Of a stretch of 38,020 bases of DNA, positions 8,413 to 15,920 are shown in pieces; position 1 is the stretch's first letter; the number at the start of each line of letters is the position of its first letter. Below the pieces are notes generated by a model that had not been told where the DNA came from, did not search any database, and saw only the letters and a list, made by a program, of their open reading frames with translations. The stretch covers positions 1 to 38,020 of the forward strand of contig JAAUZX010000025.1 of the NCBI GenBank assembly GCA_014804365.1, given 5' to 3'. Both the position numbers and the translations under genes were made by a program. The DNA comes from Lachnospiraceae bacterium. Lineage in GTDB: Bacteria; Bacillota; Clostridia; Lachnospirales; Lachnospiraceae.

Positions 8413-9513
8413 TTACATCCGCCTGTATACACGATATCCCTCTTCCACACAAAGCACGAACACTACGGCAATCAAGAGAATCATCATCGTCTCTCTTTGC
8501 CATTCCACGGCTTCATAGACCGATCCGGTCATGATCAGGAAGAGGGGCATACAGGAGGTAAAGAAATACCCTATTCCGCCGAAAAATATCCTGATTAACA
8601 TTGGCAGCGCCCACAAGATTCCTGCTGTCGTTACCGCACCGAAGGTACTCTTACAGTGTGCAGACGCGCACATTGTGATTGCACATAACAGGAGCAGCGC
8701 CAGAAAATTCATGCCCAGTATAATCCCGGCAAATGTGCTTACCGACATGTATCCGGTTTTCAGATCGGCACGAAGCGACTGTGACAGCACGATACAGATC
8801 GCACACCCGCCGCCGTCCATCCCGTAGATACAGGCGCTCATTACGAAGCATAACAGCACAGTCATGCTATAGACTATTATAGTCAATGTAAACGCGGCGG
8901 CAATTTTCGCATACACATCCTTTTCTTTTCCTTCCTGCGTCGTAAATAACAGCGGCAACATCTTCGCCTGCCCTTCCTGTGCAAACAGGGTAGATATCGA
9001 CATAAGCAGCAGAATACTCGCCAACATCATTCCCATCTGCAGCGTATCCAAAAATGCCGTCCATCCGTTGGTATAAGCAAATTGTATTTCTGTACCTGAC
9101 GCGCGCTGCACTTTGCCAAGCTCCGTATCCGCAATGGTATATACCTGCGTCGGCTCCTTATAATTGTCCCAATCACGCAAGTACCCGTCTGAAAGATACG
9201 TGGTTACGAAATCATTCAGATAATTGCCATCCCGCCAGCCCGGATAATCATACACCACCTCCGAAGGCAGTCCGTACCGCTCCACCATTGCCGAAACCTT
9301 CTCATCCGTAAGCTCCCCTCGGTATTCCTCTGTAATCCGCCTGTTGACCTTAACTGCCTCATATCCAGAGTACCGCACCCCGTCCACCGCAGCCAACTCA
9401 CTACCGACTGTTGTCGCAAAATAGAATACCGTAATCAAGATCATACATACCCCACAGATCACAAACCCCTTCTTATGCCACAATTTATATAATTCCATCC
9501 GATATAATCTCAT
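8413..9513 (-). CDS. ABC-2-type permease-like membrane protein, paralogue of the 12348-13550 protein
   Basis: A 366-residue membrane protein: one N-terminal helix (about 17-34), an extracytoplasmic loop of about 125 residues, then five or so helices from about residue 160 to the end. It is clearly paralogous to the protein at 12348-13550: both open with a short basic/Tyr-Lys-Leu segment, carry VDG-x2-Y-x-GY-x-AV in the loop, followed by R-x-ITEE, LTDEK and RYG-x-P, and share PLLFTTQEG before the third helix. The start ATG has GAGGAGAATAGGG upstream. No ATPase gene lies on this strand; the closest is at 11386-12264. The probable role is the membrane half of an ABC exporter or of a signal-sensing ABC system; the substrate is unknown. 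Confidence 0.75.
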   Translation of the reverse strand: MRLYRMELYKLWHKKGFVICGVCMILITVFYFATTVGSELAAVDGVRYSGYEAVKVNRRITEEYRGELTDEKVSAMVERYGLPSEVVYDYPGWRDGNYLNDFVTTYLSDGYLRDWDNYKEPTQVYTIADTELGKVQRASGTEIQFAYTNGWTAFLDTLQMGMMLASILLLMSISTLFAQEGQAKMLPLLFTTQEGKEKDVYAKIAAAFTLTIIVYSMTVLLCFVMSACIYGMDGGGCAICIVLSQSLRADLKTGYMSVSTFAGIILGMNFLALLLLCAITMCASAHCKSTFGAVTTAGILWALPMLIRIFFGGIGYFFTSCMPLFLIMTGSVYEAVEWQRETMMILLIAVVFVLCVEEGYRVYRRM

Positions 9514-9542
9514 ACCCTATTCTCCTCGTCGCCATATAGTAC

Positions 9543-9922
9543 AGATGTCATAACCTAATTCCTCAAACGTGCCAAGGCAGGCTGCACAAAATGTTCACGC
9601 AGTCGTCCTGCGCAGTCATATGAGATTTTCTTAATATTCCGTTCAACATCCAGAAATTTCAAGGGACGTGCTTATTACCCTAAAGGGCAATAAGCCTATG
9701 TCCCGAAAAGCCCGACATGATCAAGACATGAAGTTATACTAAGGACACCAAAGTACGGTGTCCAAGTATAACCAAGTCATGTCTGGACGGCGAATAGAGG
9801 GCGGTTTCGTCCGTCTCCTCAACCAAGCCGGAATATTGTAGAAAATCCATATGACGAAGCCCGACACAAGAGAACATTTTGCGCAGCCTGCCCTTCGCCT
9901 GTATCAAGTCCTTTTGACATCT
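9543..9922. repeat. 380-bp nested inverted-repeat element; candidate structured RNA or MITE
   Basis: Successive paired arms close around a branched core. AGATGTCA (9543-9550) pairs with 9915-9922. A 21-bp arm (9576-9596, GGCAGGCTGC then CAAAATGTTC) pairs with 9872-9892 with one mismatch. A 25-base arm (9617-9641, CATATG...AATATTCCG) pairs with 9829-9853 with small irregularities. Inside are hairpin A (9663-9704: GGGAC/GTCCC and an inner CTTATT/AATAAG stem), hairpin B (9725-9783: three consecutive perfect 7-bp helices, GACATGA/TCATGTC, TTATACT/AGTATAA, GGACACC/GGTGTCC) and hairpin C (9785-9815, GACGG/CCGTC). The symmetry and stacked helices suggest a folded RNA; a non-autonomous transposable element is the main alternative. 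No reverse transcriptase, transposase or known riboswitch core is seen. The only stretch over 300 bases without a gene (9514-10092) is mostly this element; 9923-10092 holds a promoter and an AT-rich leader. Confidence 0.7.
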
Positions 9923-9977
9923 ACACTAAATAACCCCTCTTCCCTCCAAAAAGTTCACCGCCCTCCACACAAAAAAT

Positions 9978-10006
9978 CTTTTTCCCCAATTAATCTTTTG
10001 TATAAT
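9978..10006 (+). promoter_or_regulatory. Putative promoter of the ECF sigma/ABC operon
   Basis: A perfect TATAAT (10001-10006) lies 86 bases before the GTG start of the sigma gene. The region 17 bases upstream (CTTTTT) is a poor -35, so another sigma factor or an activator may be needed. Confidence 0.4.
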
Positions 10007-10092
10007 AGAAACAGTTATTTAAGTGTCAGAGTAATTACCGTGGCGAATCTGACACAAGACAACAGACAGTATAGAAAGAACAGGATAAGCAA

Positions 10093-10617
10093 GTGACAGA
10101 CAAAGAACTGATCCGGAAAGTTCATAGCGGAAGCAAAGACGCCTTAAACGCCATCGTGGAAAAATACTATGATGAAATATACCGTTTCTGTCTGTATCTG
10201 ACGGGGCAGGCGACCGATTCCTACGACATCACGCAGGAAGTGTTCCTTCGCTTTATTAAATATGTAGATTCCTACGAATACAGGAATCTGAAGGGCTATC
10301 TGCTTATCATCGCCCGCAATCTGTGCCGCGACTATTTTCACCATAAGAAAGACACTGCCTGTATCGAGGAGGCATCCTATGCCGGTAAAGAGAACGCCGA
10401 GCTTCACAATCTGGAAGACCGCCTGCTCCTATGGCATGCACTACACAAGCTCCCCGTCAAACAGCGAGAGGTCATTATCCTGCGAATTTACGAAGAACTA
10501 CGCTTTCACGAGATTGCCGGGATCTTAGGCTGCAATCTCTCCACCGTAAAATCCAGATTTCGTCTGGGCGTGCAAAGTTTAAGAAAAATCATGGAGGCAT
10601 CGGATGAAGAATCATAA
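10093..10617 (+). CDS. ECF (sigma-70 family) RNA polymerase sigma factor
   Basis: A 174-residue ECF sigma factor. Region 2 runs from about residue 12 to 80 (EKYYDEIYRFCLYLTG, DSYDITQEVFLRFIKY, LKGYLLIIARNLCRDYF), and region 4 from about 115 to the end (LPVKQREVIILRIYEELRFHEIAGIL, then the HTH LSTVKSRFRLGVQSLRK). The start is GTG with AGGA eight bases upstream. The gene overlaps the next one by 14 bases, and the downstream genes form an ABC transporter, an arrangement seen when an ECF factor controls a stress- or antimicrobial-responsive exporter. No canonical anti-sigma gene follows; the six-helix protein takes that position. The signal is unknown. Confidence 0.93.
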   Translation: MTDKELIRKVHSGSKDALNAIVEKYYDEIYRFCLYLTGQATDSYDITQEVFLRFIKYVDSYEYRNLKGYLLIIARNLCRDYFHHKKDTACIEEASYAGKENAELHNLEDRLLLWHALHKLPVKQREVIILRIYEELRFHEIAGILGCNLSTVKSRFRLGVQSLRKIMEASDEES

Positions 10618-11398
10618 AAAAATAAACTTCGCGGGGTTGCGGGATTTGCACCGCGAACTCGAAAATGCAGACTCACTTTTTCCAATCGACGAACATACCA
10701 AGGAAAACACCCTGTCTGTTCTGCGACAGGCAATTTCCGATAAAGAAGTGCATCTGCTGACCGACAGGCGGAGAATCTGGCAGAATCAGATACGTTACGC
10801 CGACCGCAGCATGCTGGGTTTCCACATCGCCGACTGTTTCCTCGTACTGTTCCTGATGGCAATGATGGGACTGCATGATGTGGATCAGTCTTACATGATC
10901 ACGATATCCTCGCTGCTGGCGGGTGTGCTCGGCTCTTTCTCCATAATGCAGATCGGCAGGGCATGCTTTTCCAAGATCGCCGAACTTAGCGAAACCTGTT
11001 TCTTTAATGTCAGCCAGTTGGCGGCCTATAACATGATCCTCTCGGGTATCATCAATCTGGCTGCGCTGGCGGCGGGAATCCTGTTTGCAGGCTCCCGCTG
11101 GAAGATCAGACTTCTGCAGATCGGTCTGTATATGCTGGTGCCGTTCGTTCTGACACAGTGTGCCAGTCTGGGCGTTCTGCTCACAGAGGCAGGCCGACGC
11201 AGCCCGTGGCTGCAGGCGATCATCGGAATCTTCCTGTCCGTATTTTTCTCGGTACTGGCGGCTATGCCCGTATTATATGAAGAATCCATGCTCTTTATCT
11301 GGGGCATCGCACTGATGATCGGCACGGTGCTTCTCGGAATACAGATCAAAGTGCTTTTTACAGCAATCAATAAAGGAGAAATCTTATGCTCGAATTAG
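10604..11398 (+). CDS. Six-helix membrane protein coupled to the ECF sigma gene
   Basis: A 264-residue protein with an N-terminal cytosolic region of about 80 residues and about six transmembrane helices after it (LGFHIADCFLVLFLMAMMGL being the first). I do not recognise the family. It starts inside the end of the sigma gene with GGAGG before its ATG, so synthesis of the two is coupled, and its own end overlaps the ABC ATPase start by 13 bases. A cytosolic domain plus membrane bundle immediately after an ECF factor fits a membrane anti-sigma factor, but a permease subunit of the ABC system is equally possible. The zinc-binding HxxxCxxC motif common in anti-sigma domains is not seen. Confidence 0.65.
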   Translation: MKNHKKINFAGLRDLHRELENADSLFPIDEHTKENTLSVLRQAISDKEVHLLTDRRRIWQNQIRYADRSMLGFHIADCFLVLFLMAMMGLHDVDQSYMITISSLLAGVLGSFSIMQIGRACFSKIAELSETCFFNVSQLAAYNMILSGIINLAALAAGILFAGSRWKIRLLQIGLYMLVPFVLTQCASLGVLLTEAGRRSPWLQAIIGIFLSVFFSVLAAMPVLYEESMLFIWGIALMIGTVLLGIQIKVLFTAINKGEILCSN

Positions 11399-12264
11399 AA
11401 ATGACCAATCTGGTCAAAACATTTAAAAACAAAACGGCGGTACAGGATGTCAACGTCTGTCTGGGACATGGCGTGTATGGACTTCTGGGCGAAAACGGCG
11501 CCGGTAAGACCACCCTTATGCGCATGGTATGCGGCATCCTGCAACCGACCCTCGGAAATATCCTGTGCGACGGCGTACCGATCTCACAGATGGGCGGCGA
11601 ATACCGCAGGCTGTTAGGTTATCTTCCACAGGATTTCGGCTATTACGGAGATTTCAGCGCACTCCGTTTCCTGAACTACATGGCAGCGCTCAAGGCGCTT
11701 CCGGAGGAATATGCCCGCAACAGAATTGATGAACTGTTCGAATTAGTTGATCTGGCGGGAGATAAAAAGAATAAACTGAAAACTTTCTCAGGCGGCATGC
11801 TGCGCAGAGTCGGCATCGCCCAGGCGCTCCTCAACGATCCCGAAATCCTTGTGCTTGACGAGCCGACTGCCGGACTTGACCCCGCCGAGCGTGTTCGCTT
11901 CCGTAATATCATCAGCTCTCTTGGCAAGAACAGGCTTGTGATCTTGTCCACCCATATTGTGTCAGATGTGGAGTATATCGCAGATAAGATCATGATCATG
12001 AAGAATGGGCAGATCATGCAGGTCAGCGATGAATCACAACTTCTTGCCGAAACTGCGGGCTGCGTGTGGAAATGTCTTGTGCCGGAAGGCCGCGCCGATG
12101 AACTGGGCAAACAGCATGTGATCAGCAATCTGCGCAATCAGGCAGATCAGGTGGAACTGCGTATTGTCGCAGGGGACAAGCCCGTGGAAAATGCAGTTCC
12201 TGCGGAAGCGACGCTGGAGGATGCCTATCTGTATTTTACCAAAAGTAAATTCCTTCGGAATTAG
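11386..12264 (+). CDS. ABC transporter ATP-binding protein
   Basis: A 292-residue ATPase. Walker A is GENGAGKTTLM near residue 35, the Q-loop is YLPQDFG, the signature is FSGGMLRRVGIAQALL, Walker B with the catalytic Glu is ILVLDEPTAGLD, and the switch histidine is in STHIVSDVE. A C-terminal segment of about 70 residues follows, as in drug- and lantibiotic-type exporters paired with ABC-2 permeases. It overlaps the six-helix gene and is 83 bases from the permease gene at 12348. Together they should make an exporter; it may also serve the orphan permease at 8413-9513. The substrate is unknown, but control by an ECF factor suggests a cell-envelope or peptide stress. Confidence 0.93.
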   Translation: MLELEMTNLVKTFKNKTAVQDVNVCLGHGVYGLLGENGAGKTTLMRMVCGILQPTLGNILCDGVPISQMGGEYRRLLGYLPQDFGYYGDFSALRFLNYMAALKALPEEYARNRIDELFELVDLAGDKKNKLKTFSGGMLRRVGIAQALLNDPEILVLDEPTAGLDPAERVRFRNIISSLGKNRLVILSTHIVSDVEYIADKIMIMKNGQIMQVSDESQLLAETAGCVWKCLVPEGRADELGKQHVISNLRNQADQVELRIVAGDKPVENAVPAEATLEDAYLYFTKSKFLRN

Positions 12265-12347
12265 CTTTTGGTGCTTTTGAAAGGCTGAGAGGGCAGATTG
12301 CACCTTTTGACACCCGAATCCTATAAACTATATGAAAGGAACCGATT

Positions 12348-13550
12348 ATGCACCTGTATAAAGCAGAATTATACAAACTTTGTTACAAAAAAATATTCCC
12401 CGTAGGACTCCTGTTCATACTGGGATTTGTGCTGCTCTACTTTTTCCAGAACCTTCTGGCGGAAACTTCGACGGTAGACGGTATTACGTATCACGGTTAT
12501 GCAGCCGTTCGGATGGACCGTCAGATTACGGAAGAATTTAAGGGACCTCTTACGGATGAAAAAATGCAGCAGATCATAGACCGGTACGGCTTTCCGCAGA
12601 AATTCGAGCCGTATATCGGCTTGACAGACTCTAATTTTCTGAATGAATTTGTGATGCGATATGCTTCCGACGGATACACATACGACTGGGACGATTTCCG
12701 TCTGCCCTCCAAGGTAGTGCCCCTTGCCGACACGGAACAGGGACGTCTTATCACTTCTCTTCCGGACAGTTTCCAATTGACATACTATTCCGGATGGGAA
12801 AACTTCACGACTATGTACCATACCGAAATGATCCTGATTAGTGTGCTTCTTCTGTGCGTCCTCTCCCCAGTCTTCTCCCATGAGTCACAGTCACGGATGA
12901 AACCGCTGCTGTTCACCACACAAGAAGGCCAGACATCGGATATTTCCGCCAAGATCGCCGCCTCTCTCACGCTGTCCGCCGTCCTGTGGCTTCTCTTTAC
13001 CGTCCTCAACCTACTGCTCTACGGCACGGTGTACGGCTGGGACGGACTGCGCTGTAACGCCTATCTCGTCACCTTCGGTCATCCCAGCTATCCCGGCCAC
13101 TTCGAAATACTGCAGCAGCCTCTCGGCACCTATCTCTTAATAGTCATGCTTTTCGCCCTGACGGCTGTTCTGGAGCTGTGCGCCATCACACTGGCCATCT
13201 CTGCGGGCTGCCGCAGCAGCTTTCACACCGTCCTTGCGGCTGCCCTCTGCTGGATCATTCCCGTTTTTCTGTTTTTAATTATGAAACCGGCACTGATCAG
13301 ATTTCTCTCTTCTATGGGGCTTTCGCACAGTCTGCTCCGCGTGTTTGCCTATATTGTTTTCCTGTCGGACTGCCTGCTGTACGCCGCACCGTTCTACATG
13401 ATCCATGATGGCATTCTGGTTGAAATCAGCGTCATGAATCGTCACAGCGAAATCCTGCCGCTTTATATCGTCTTTGCCTGTGCCTGTATCATCTTCGCGC
13501 TGTGCGTCGCAAGTACATATCACCGATATCGGAAGCAGGAGCGCCGGTAA
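12348..13550 (+). CDS. ABC-2-type permease-like membrane protein
   Basis: A 400-residue membrane protein: one N-terminal helix (about 15-33), an outer loop of about 130 residues, then about five helices. The loop shares VDG-x-TYHGYAAV, QITEE, LTDEK and RYGFP with the paralogue at 8413-9513, and PLLFTTQEG recurs. The ribosome site is GAAAGGAA. It follows the ABC ATPase after an 83-base gap containing a weak hairpin, in the same operon as the ECF factor. The likely role is the translocation subunit for that ATPase. The two paralogues differ mainly in the length of the segment before the last helices, so they may act as a heterodimer or recognise different ligands. Confidence 0.78.
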   Translation: MHLYKAELYKLCYKKIFPVGLLFILGFVLLYFFQNLLAETSTVDGITYHGYAAVRMDRQITEEFKGPLTDEKMQQIIDRYGFPQKFEPYIGLTDSNFLNEFVMRYASDGYTYDWDDFRLPSKVVPLADTEQGRLITSLPDSFQLTYYSGWENFTTMYHTEMILISVLLLCVLSPVFSHESQSRMKPLLFTTQEGQTSDISAKIAASLTLSAVLWLLFTVLNLLLYGTVYGWDGLRCNAYLVTFGHPSYPGHFEILQQPLGTYLLIVMLFALTAVLELCAITLAISAGCRSSFHTVLAAALCWIIPVFLFLIMKPALIRFLSSMGLSHSLLRVFAYIVFLSDCLLYAAPFYMIHDGILVEISVMNRHSEILPLYIVFACACIIFALCVASTYHRYRKQERR

Positions 13551-13569
13551 CAAACCGGGCGTTCCTGCT
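13534..13569 (+). terminator. Hairpin at the end of the ABC permease gene
   Basis: AGCAGGA (13534-13540) pairs with TCCTGCT (13563-13569), with an inner CCGG/CCGG helix and the permease stop codon in the loop. There is no T run after it, so termination is uncertain. The 80 bases to the convergent anti-sigma gene hold nothing else recognisable. Confidence 0.4.
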
Positions 13570-13651
13570 CCCTGTATCGTTCTATGCTTCTCTGTACCAT
13601 TCTATCAGTTGCGCTGTACACCGCACTTCTACAACGCGATCTGCAGTCCTC

Positions 13652-14881
13652 CTACTCTTCACTCAGCTTCTGAAATACCTGCATCATTTCTATCTCTTCT
13701 CCCCCGCTGTGCAGAGTTCTGGTCTTGCCGTCCCGCTCCTGATAATTTGCGAGATCGACCTCCTCATAAGTATGCAATACGCCGTCCCATCTGTAAGTCA
13801 CACCGTAGGCGCTGTGATCCGGCATCTCAAACACGAATCTTACACCGTCGCGATACGCTACTGCGCTGTCCATATGTTCCAGATAGTAGGCATAGACATT
13901 CACATAGTCAGCCTCCGCCTTCTTCTCCATAAACTCTTCCGCATATTCTCTTAGTACACCGATCTTCTCCTTTGCCTCTTCGATCGTAAGATCAGATTCA
14001 TCCGGCGAATCGGGATCTGTCTGAGCCGCCCATATCACACGCCCGTCCTGTGCGCTGAGTTCTATATAATAACATTTGTGCGTGACAGGGTGAGACCATG
14101 TGACAACATAGCACGCTTCCCCCGGTATCCCGTTACCACTCTCGGTGTAATAGCTGTTTAATTCCAGTCCCTCACCGTTATTTTCAAAGAAGGTAAAAAG
14201 TTTCTCCGTAGCGATCTCGACTGCCTGCTGCTGCATAATACCGCCGTTTTCCACATTATCGGCGATCTGTTTCTCCTCAAGCTCTTTCTCCTGCGCACGC
14301 TCCTGTGCATACTCTTTCTCATAATTCTGCCTAAGTGCATAATCTCTCTTCACGCTAAAGTCTATGATCTGCAGAATCTCCTCATCTGTCAGTTCCCGGT
14401 CCGGCAGATAGAAAGTGCTGCGCGGCACGATAAAGCAAAGTTCGCCCTCCTTCACATCCTCCTCGCTGTCCGCCTGCGGGATCTCATCTTCCGGAAATGT
14501 ACCGGACATATACTTCTCTGCAAGTTCCTGATATCTTATCTTCTCGCTGTCCGTATATGCTCTGGAAAATCCGTCCGCTTCTTCCTGACTGCGCGACACG
14601 GTATCGTAGACTGCCTCTACTTCCTCCTTCGGCATCGCCTCCAGACGCTCCTGCACAAGAGAATGGACAAACGCCCGGACCGGAAACACAACGACTCCCG
14701 ATACCACGATGAGAACCACCGCCGCTGCCGCCGCTCTATGCCAAGTCGCAGTCTTTCTGTCCGCTGTGCCTCTTTCCGCACTCTTTTCCGTTCTTTCTCT
14801 GACATTATCGATGACCTCTTTGCGCATCTCTTCCTTCATATGAATTCCCTCTACGGAATCTCTTAAATCCTCAATTCTCAT
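13652..14881 (-). CDS. Putative membrane anti-sigma factor with large extracytoplasmic domain
   Basis: A 409-residue protein: a charged cytosolic N-terminus of about 48 residues, one membrane helix (about 50-71, AAAAAVVLIVVSGVVVFPV), and an extracytoplasmic part of about 335 residues. The outer part has an acidic, coiled-coil-like central region (EKEYAQERAQEKELEEKQ) and a C-terminal domain with PepSY-like features (a helix with AVEIATEKL, then a beta region reading YYIELSAQDGRVIWA). The topology and position after an ECF sigma gene indicate an anti-sigma/sensor role; sequence similarity to a named anti-sigma family is not clear to me. I chose the ATG at 14881 because AAAGGAG precedes it. It is separated from the sigma gene by 250 bases of tandem repeats, which is unusual for such pairs. 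Confidence 0.72.
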   Translation of the reverse strand: MRIEDLRDSVEGIHMKEEMRKEVIDNVRERTEKSAERGTADRKTATWHRAAAAAVVLIVVSGVVVFPVRAFVHSLVQERLEAMPKEEVEAVYDTVSRSQEEADGFSRAYTDSEKIRYQELAEKYMSGTFPEDEIPQADSEEDVKEGELCFIVPRSTFYLPDRELTDEEILQIIDFSVKRDYALRQNYEKEYAQERAQEKELEEKQIADNVENGGIMQQQAVEIATEKLFTFFENNGEGLELNSYYTESGNGIPGEACYVVTWSHPVTHKCYYIELSAQDGRVIWAAQTDPDSPDESDLTIEEAKEKIGVLREYAEEFMEKKAEADYVNVYAYYLEHMDSAVAYRDGVRFVFEMPDHSAYGVTYRWDGVLHTYEEVDLANYQERDGKTRTLHSGGEEIEMMQVFQKLSEE

Positions 14882-14929
14882 TTTCACCCGACTCCTTTCC
14901 TTTGATTTTGCCTGCGGCAAAATCGGCAA

Positions 14930-15145
14930 GAATCTTGCTTCGCGACGATTCTTGCTGGCAACACGCTATTTACTGCAACAAATGAATCTTGCTTCGCATC
15001 GATTCTTGCTGACAACGCGCTATTTACTGCAACAAATGAATCTTGCTTCGCATCGATTCTTGCTGACAACGCGCTATTTACTGCAACAAATGAATCTTGC
15101 TTCGCGGCGATTCTTGCTGGCAACGCGTTATTTACTGTAGCAACA
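14930..15145. repeat. Four 54-bp tandem repeats between the sigma and anti-sigma genes
   Basis: Units begin at 14930, 14984, 15038 and 15092. The two middle units are identical; the first differs from them at four positions, and the last carries a 3-base insertion at the sigma gene end. Each contains a short hairpin (GAATC...GATTC with GCTTCGC at its centre) and, on the minus strand, TGTTGCAGTAAATAGCGCG, which copies the 3-prime end of the sigma gene (TTGCTACAGTAA plus following bases). A further perfect 9-bp hairpin (14904-14924, GATTTTGCC/GGCAAAATC) lies between the array and the anti-sigma ribosome site. The unit length is 18 codons. The array therefore arose by tandem duplication of the sigma gene tail. 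Confidence 0.93.
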
Positions 15146-15581
15146 GCTGCAGGCTCTTTCGTCCTCTCTGCATCCTTTTCTTTACGGCATTCACGGTGAT
15201 CCCCAGCATCCCGGCGATCTCCTCCGTCTTATAGCCTTCTATGTAGTGCAGATATATGACCGTTTTAAGCTTATCCGGCAGTTTCATCAATGCCGTCAGA
15301 ACTTCGCTTTGCTCCGGCAGTTCACAGTAGGTCGAAACTTCCTCCAGACTCTCTGTGGGGTGCCGCATTCTTCCTCTGTGAACATCCCGGCAACGATTGG
15401 CCGCAACCTTGATCAGCCACGCTTTCTCATGTTCCGCGCCGCGAAACTTCGGCGCATATTCTATGTATCTGCATAAGGTGTCCTGCACCGCATCCTGCGC
15501 GTCCTGCTCATTACACAGCATTACAAGACAGATCCGAAATAGCATATCTCCATATTCCGCGACAATCTCCTCAACCGACAT
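15132..15581 (-). CDS. ECF (sigma-70 family) RNA polymerase sigma factor
   Basis: A 149-residue ECF sigma factor. Region 2 covers about residues 8-70 (EYGDMLFRICLVMLCN, DAQDAVQDTLCRYIEY, EKAWLIKVAANRCRDVHR). Region 4 covers about 92-148 (LTALMKLPDKLKTVIYLHYIEGYKTEEIAGML, then the HTH ITVNAVKKRMQRGRKSLQ). It is short but complete. AGGAGGTGA precedes the ATG at 15581. The stop codon lies inside the last unit of the 54-bp tandem repeat array, and the putative anti-sigma gene begins 250 bases further on. Upstream, the GTTCAGAAGG motif cluster could be its own promoter or operator, since ECF factors usually regulate themselves. Confidence 0.92.
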   Translation of the reverse strand: MSVEEIVAEYGDMLFRICLVMLCNEQDAQDAVQDTLCRYIEYAPKFRGAEHEKAWLIKVAANRCRDVHRGRMRHPTESLEEVSTYCELPEQSEVLTALMKLPDKLKTVIYLHYIEGYKTEEIAGMLGITVNAVKKRMQRGRKSLQLLLQ

Positions 15582-15653
15582 ATCTTCCTGTCACCTCCTA
15601 CATTAATAACACGCACACGCGGGCATAATGGTGCCATATGATTATTAAAAAAT

Positions 15654-15678
15654 GTAACTGTTCTGAACCCTTCTGAAC
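15654..15678 (-). promoter_or_regulatory. Motif cluster upstream of the sigma operon, shared with the VTC operon leader
   Basis: On the minus strand, GTTCAGAAGG and then GTTCAGAACAGTTAC run consecutively, making two direct copies of GTTCAGAA at a 10-base period. Both GTTCAGAAGG and GAACAGTTACAT also occur in the VTC operon leader (5032-5041 and 4989-5000). The GAAC core resembles ECF-type -35 elements, but I see no clear -10. Confidence 0.5.
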
Positions 15679-15695
15679 ACTTCCAAAAAATTATC

Positions 15696-15725
15696 TTGCT
15701 AAACCCTCCCCATCTATGCTATAAT
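15696..15725 (+). promoter_or_regulatory. Promoter of the tRNA-Trp gene
   Basis: TTGCTA (15696-15701), 18-base spacer, perfect TATAAT (15720-15725), with the tRNA 36 bases after the -10. Confidence 0.65.
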
Positions 15726-15761
15726 ACAAGTCGGCGGTTTCAAATACCTGCTGCAATACAT

Positions 15762-15832
15762 AGGGGCATAGTTCAAAGGTAGAACAGTGGTCTCCAAAAC
15801 CATCGATGTGGGTTCGATTCCTACTGCCCCTG
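15762..15832 (+). tRNA. tRNA-Trp (anticodon CCA)
   Basis: A full cloverleaf can be drawn: acceptor AGGGGCA/TGCCCCT (15762-15768, 15825-15831), D stem GTTC/GAAC, anticodon stem GTGGT/ACCAT with loop CTCCAAA giving anticodon CCA at 15794-15796, T stem GTGGG/CCTAC with loop TTCGATT, and discriminator G at 15832. The 3-prime CCA is not encoded. It is a single-gene unit with its own promoter and terminator. Confidence 0.96.
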
Positions 15833-15838
15833 CTATCA

Positions 15839-15871
15839 CCCGTGAGTTACCGCTCACGGGATTTTTTGTTT
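15839..15871 (+). terminator. Rho-independent terminator of tRNA-Trp
   Basis: CCCGTGAG (15839-15846) pairs perfectly with CTCACGGG (15853-15860) around a 6-base loop and is followed by ATTTTTTGTTT. Confidence 0.9.
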
Positions 15872-15920
15872 CGGGTGAACAATTTCCTATATTCAATGAG
15901 CTGAGAAAGGATTCCATGTC

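Noticed and set aside
9851..10096. 81-codon open frame (MTKPDTREH...) before the ECF sigma gene
   Set aside because: It begins inside the right arm of the inverted-repeat element, has no ribosome site, and its sequence shows no protein-like character; the sigma gene promoter lies within it.
12268..12320. TPP riboswitch-like sequence (GGTGC...GGCTGAGA...GCACC) between the ABC ATPase and permease genes
   Set aside because: Only the CTGAGA part matches; the second conserved half (CCTGATCTGG... and GCGTAGGGA) is absent, and the position inside an ABC operon does not fit.
14884..15123. 79-codon frame over the 54-bp repeats, translating to a repeated ARIDAKQDSFVAVNS peptide
   Set aside because: The repeat length is divisible by three, so any frame stays open by construction. 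It starts at TTG without a ribosome site and is better explained as duplicated sigma-gene tail.
14930..15145. CRISPR array
   Set aside because: The 54-bp units are directly abutting with no unique spacers, and no cas genes are near.
15714..15917. 67-codon frame antisense to tRNA-Trp
   Set aside because: It is the reverse complement of the tRNA and its flanks; frames of this kind with GIEPTSMVLETTVLPL are a known false prediction at tRNA-Trp genes.
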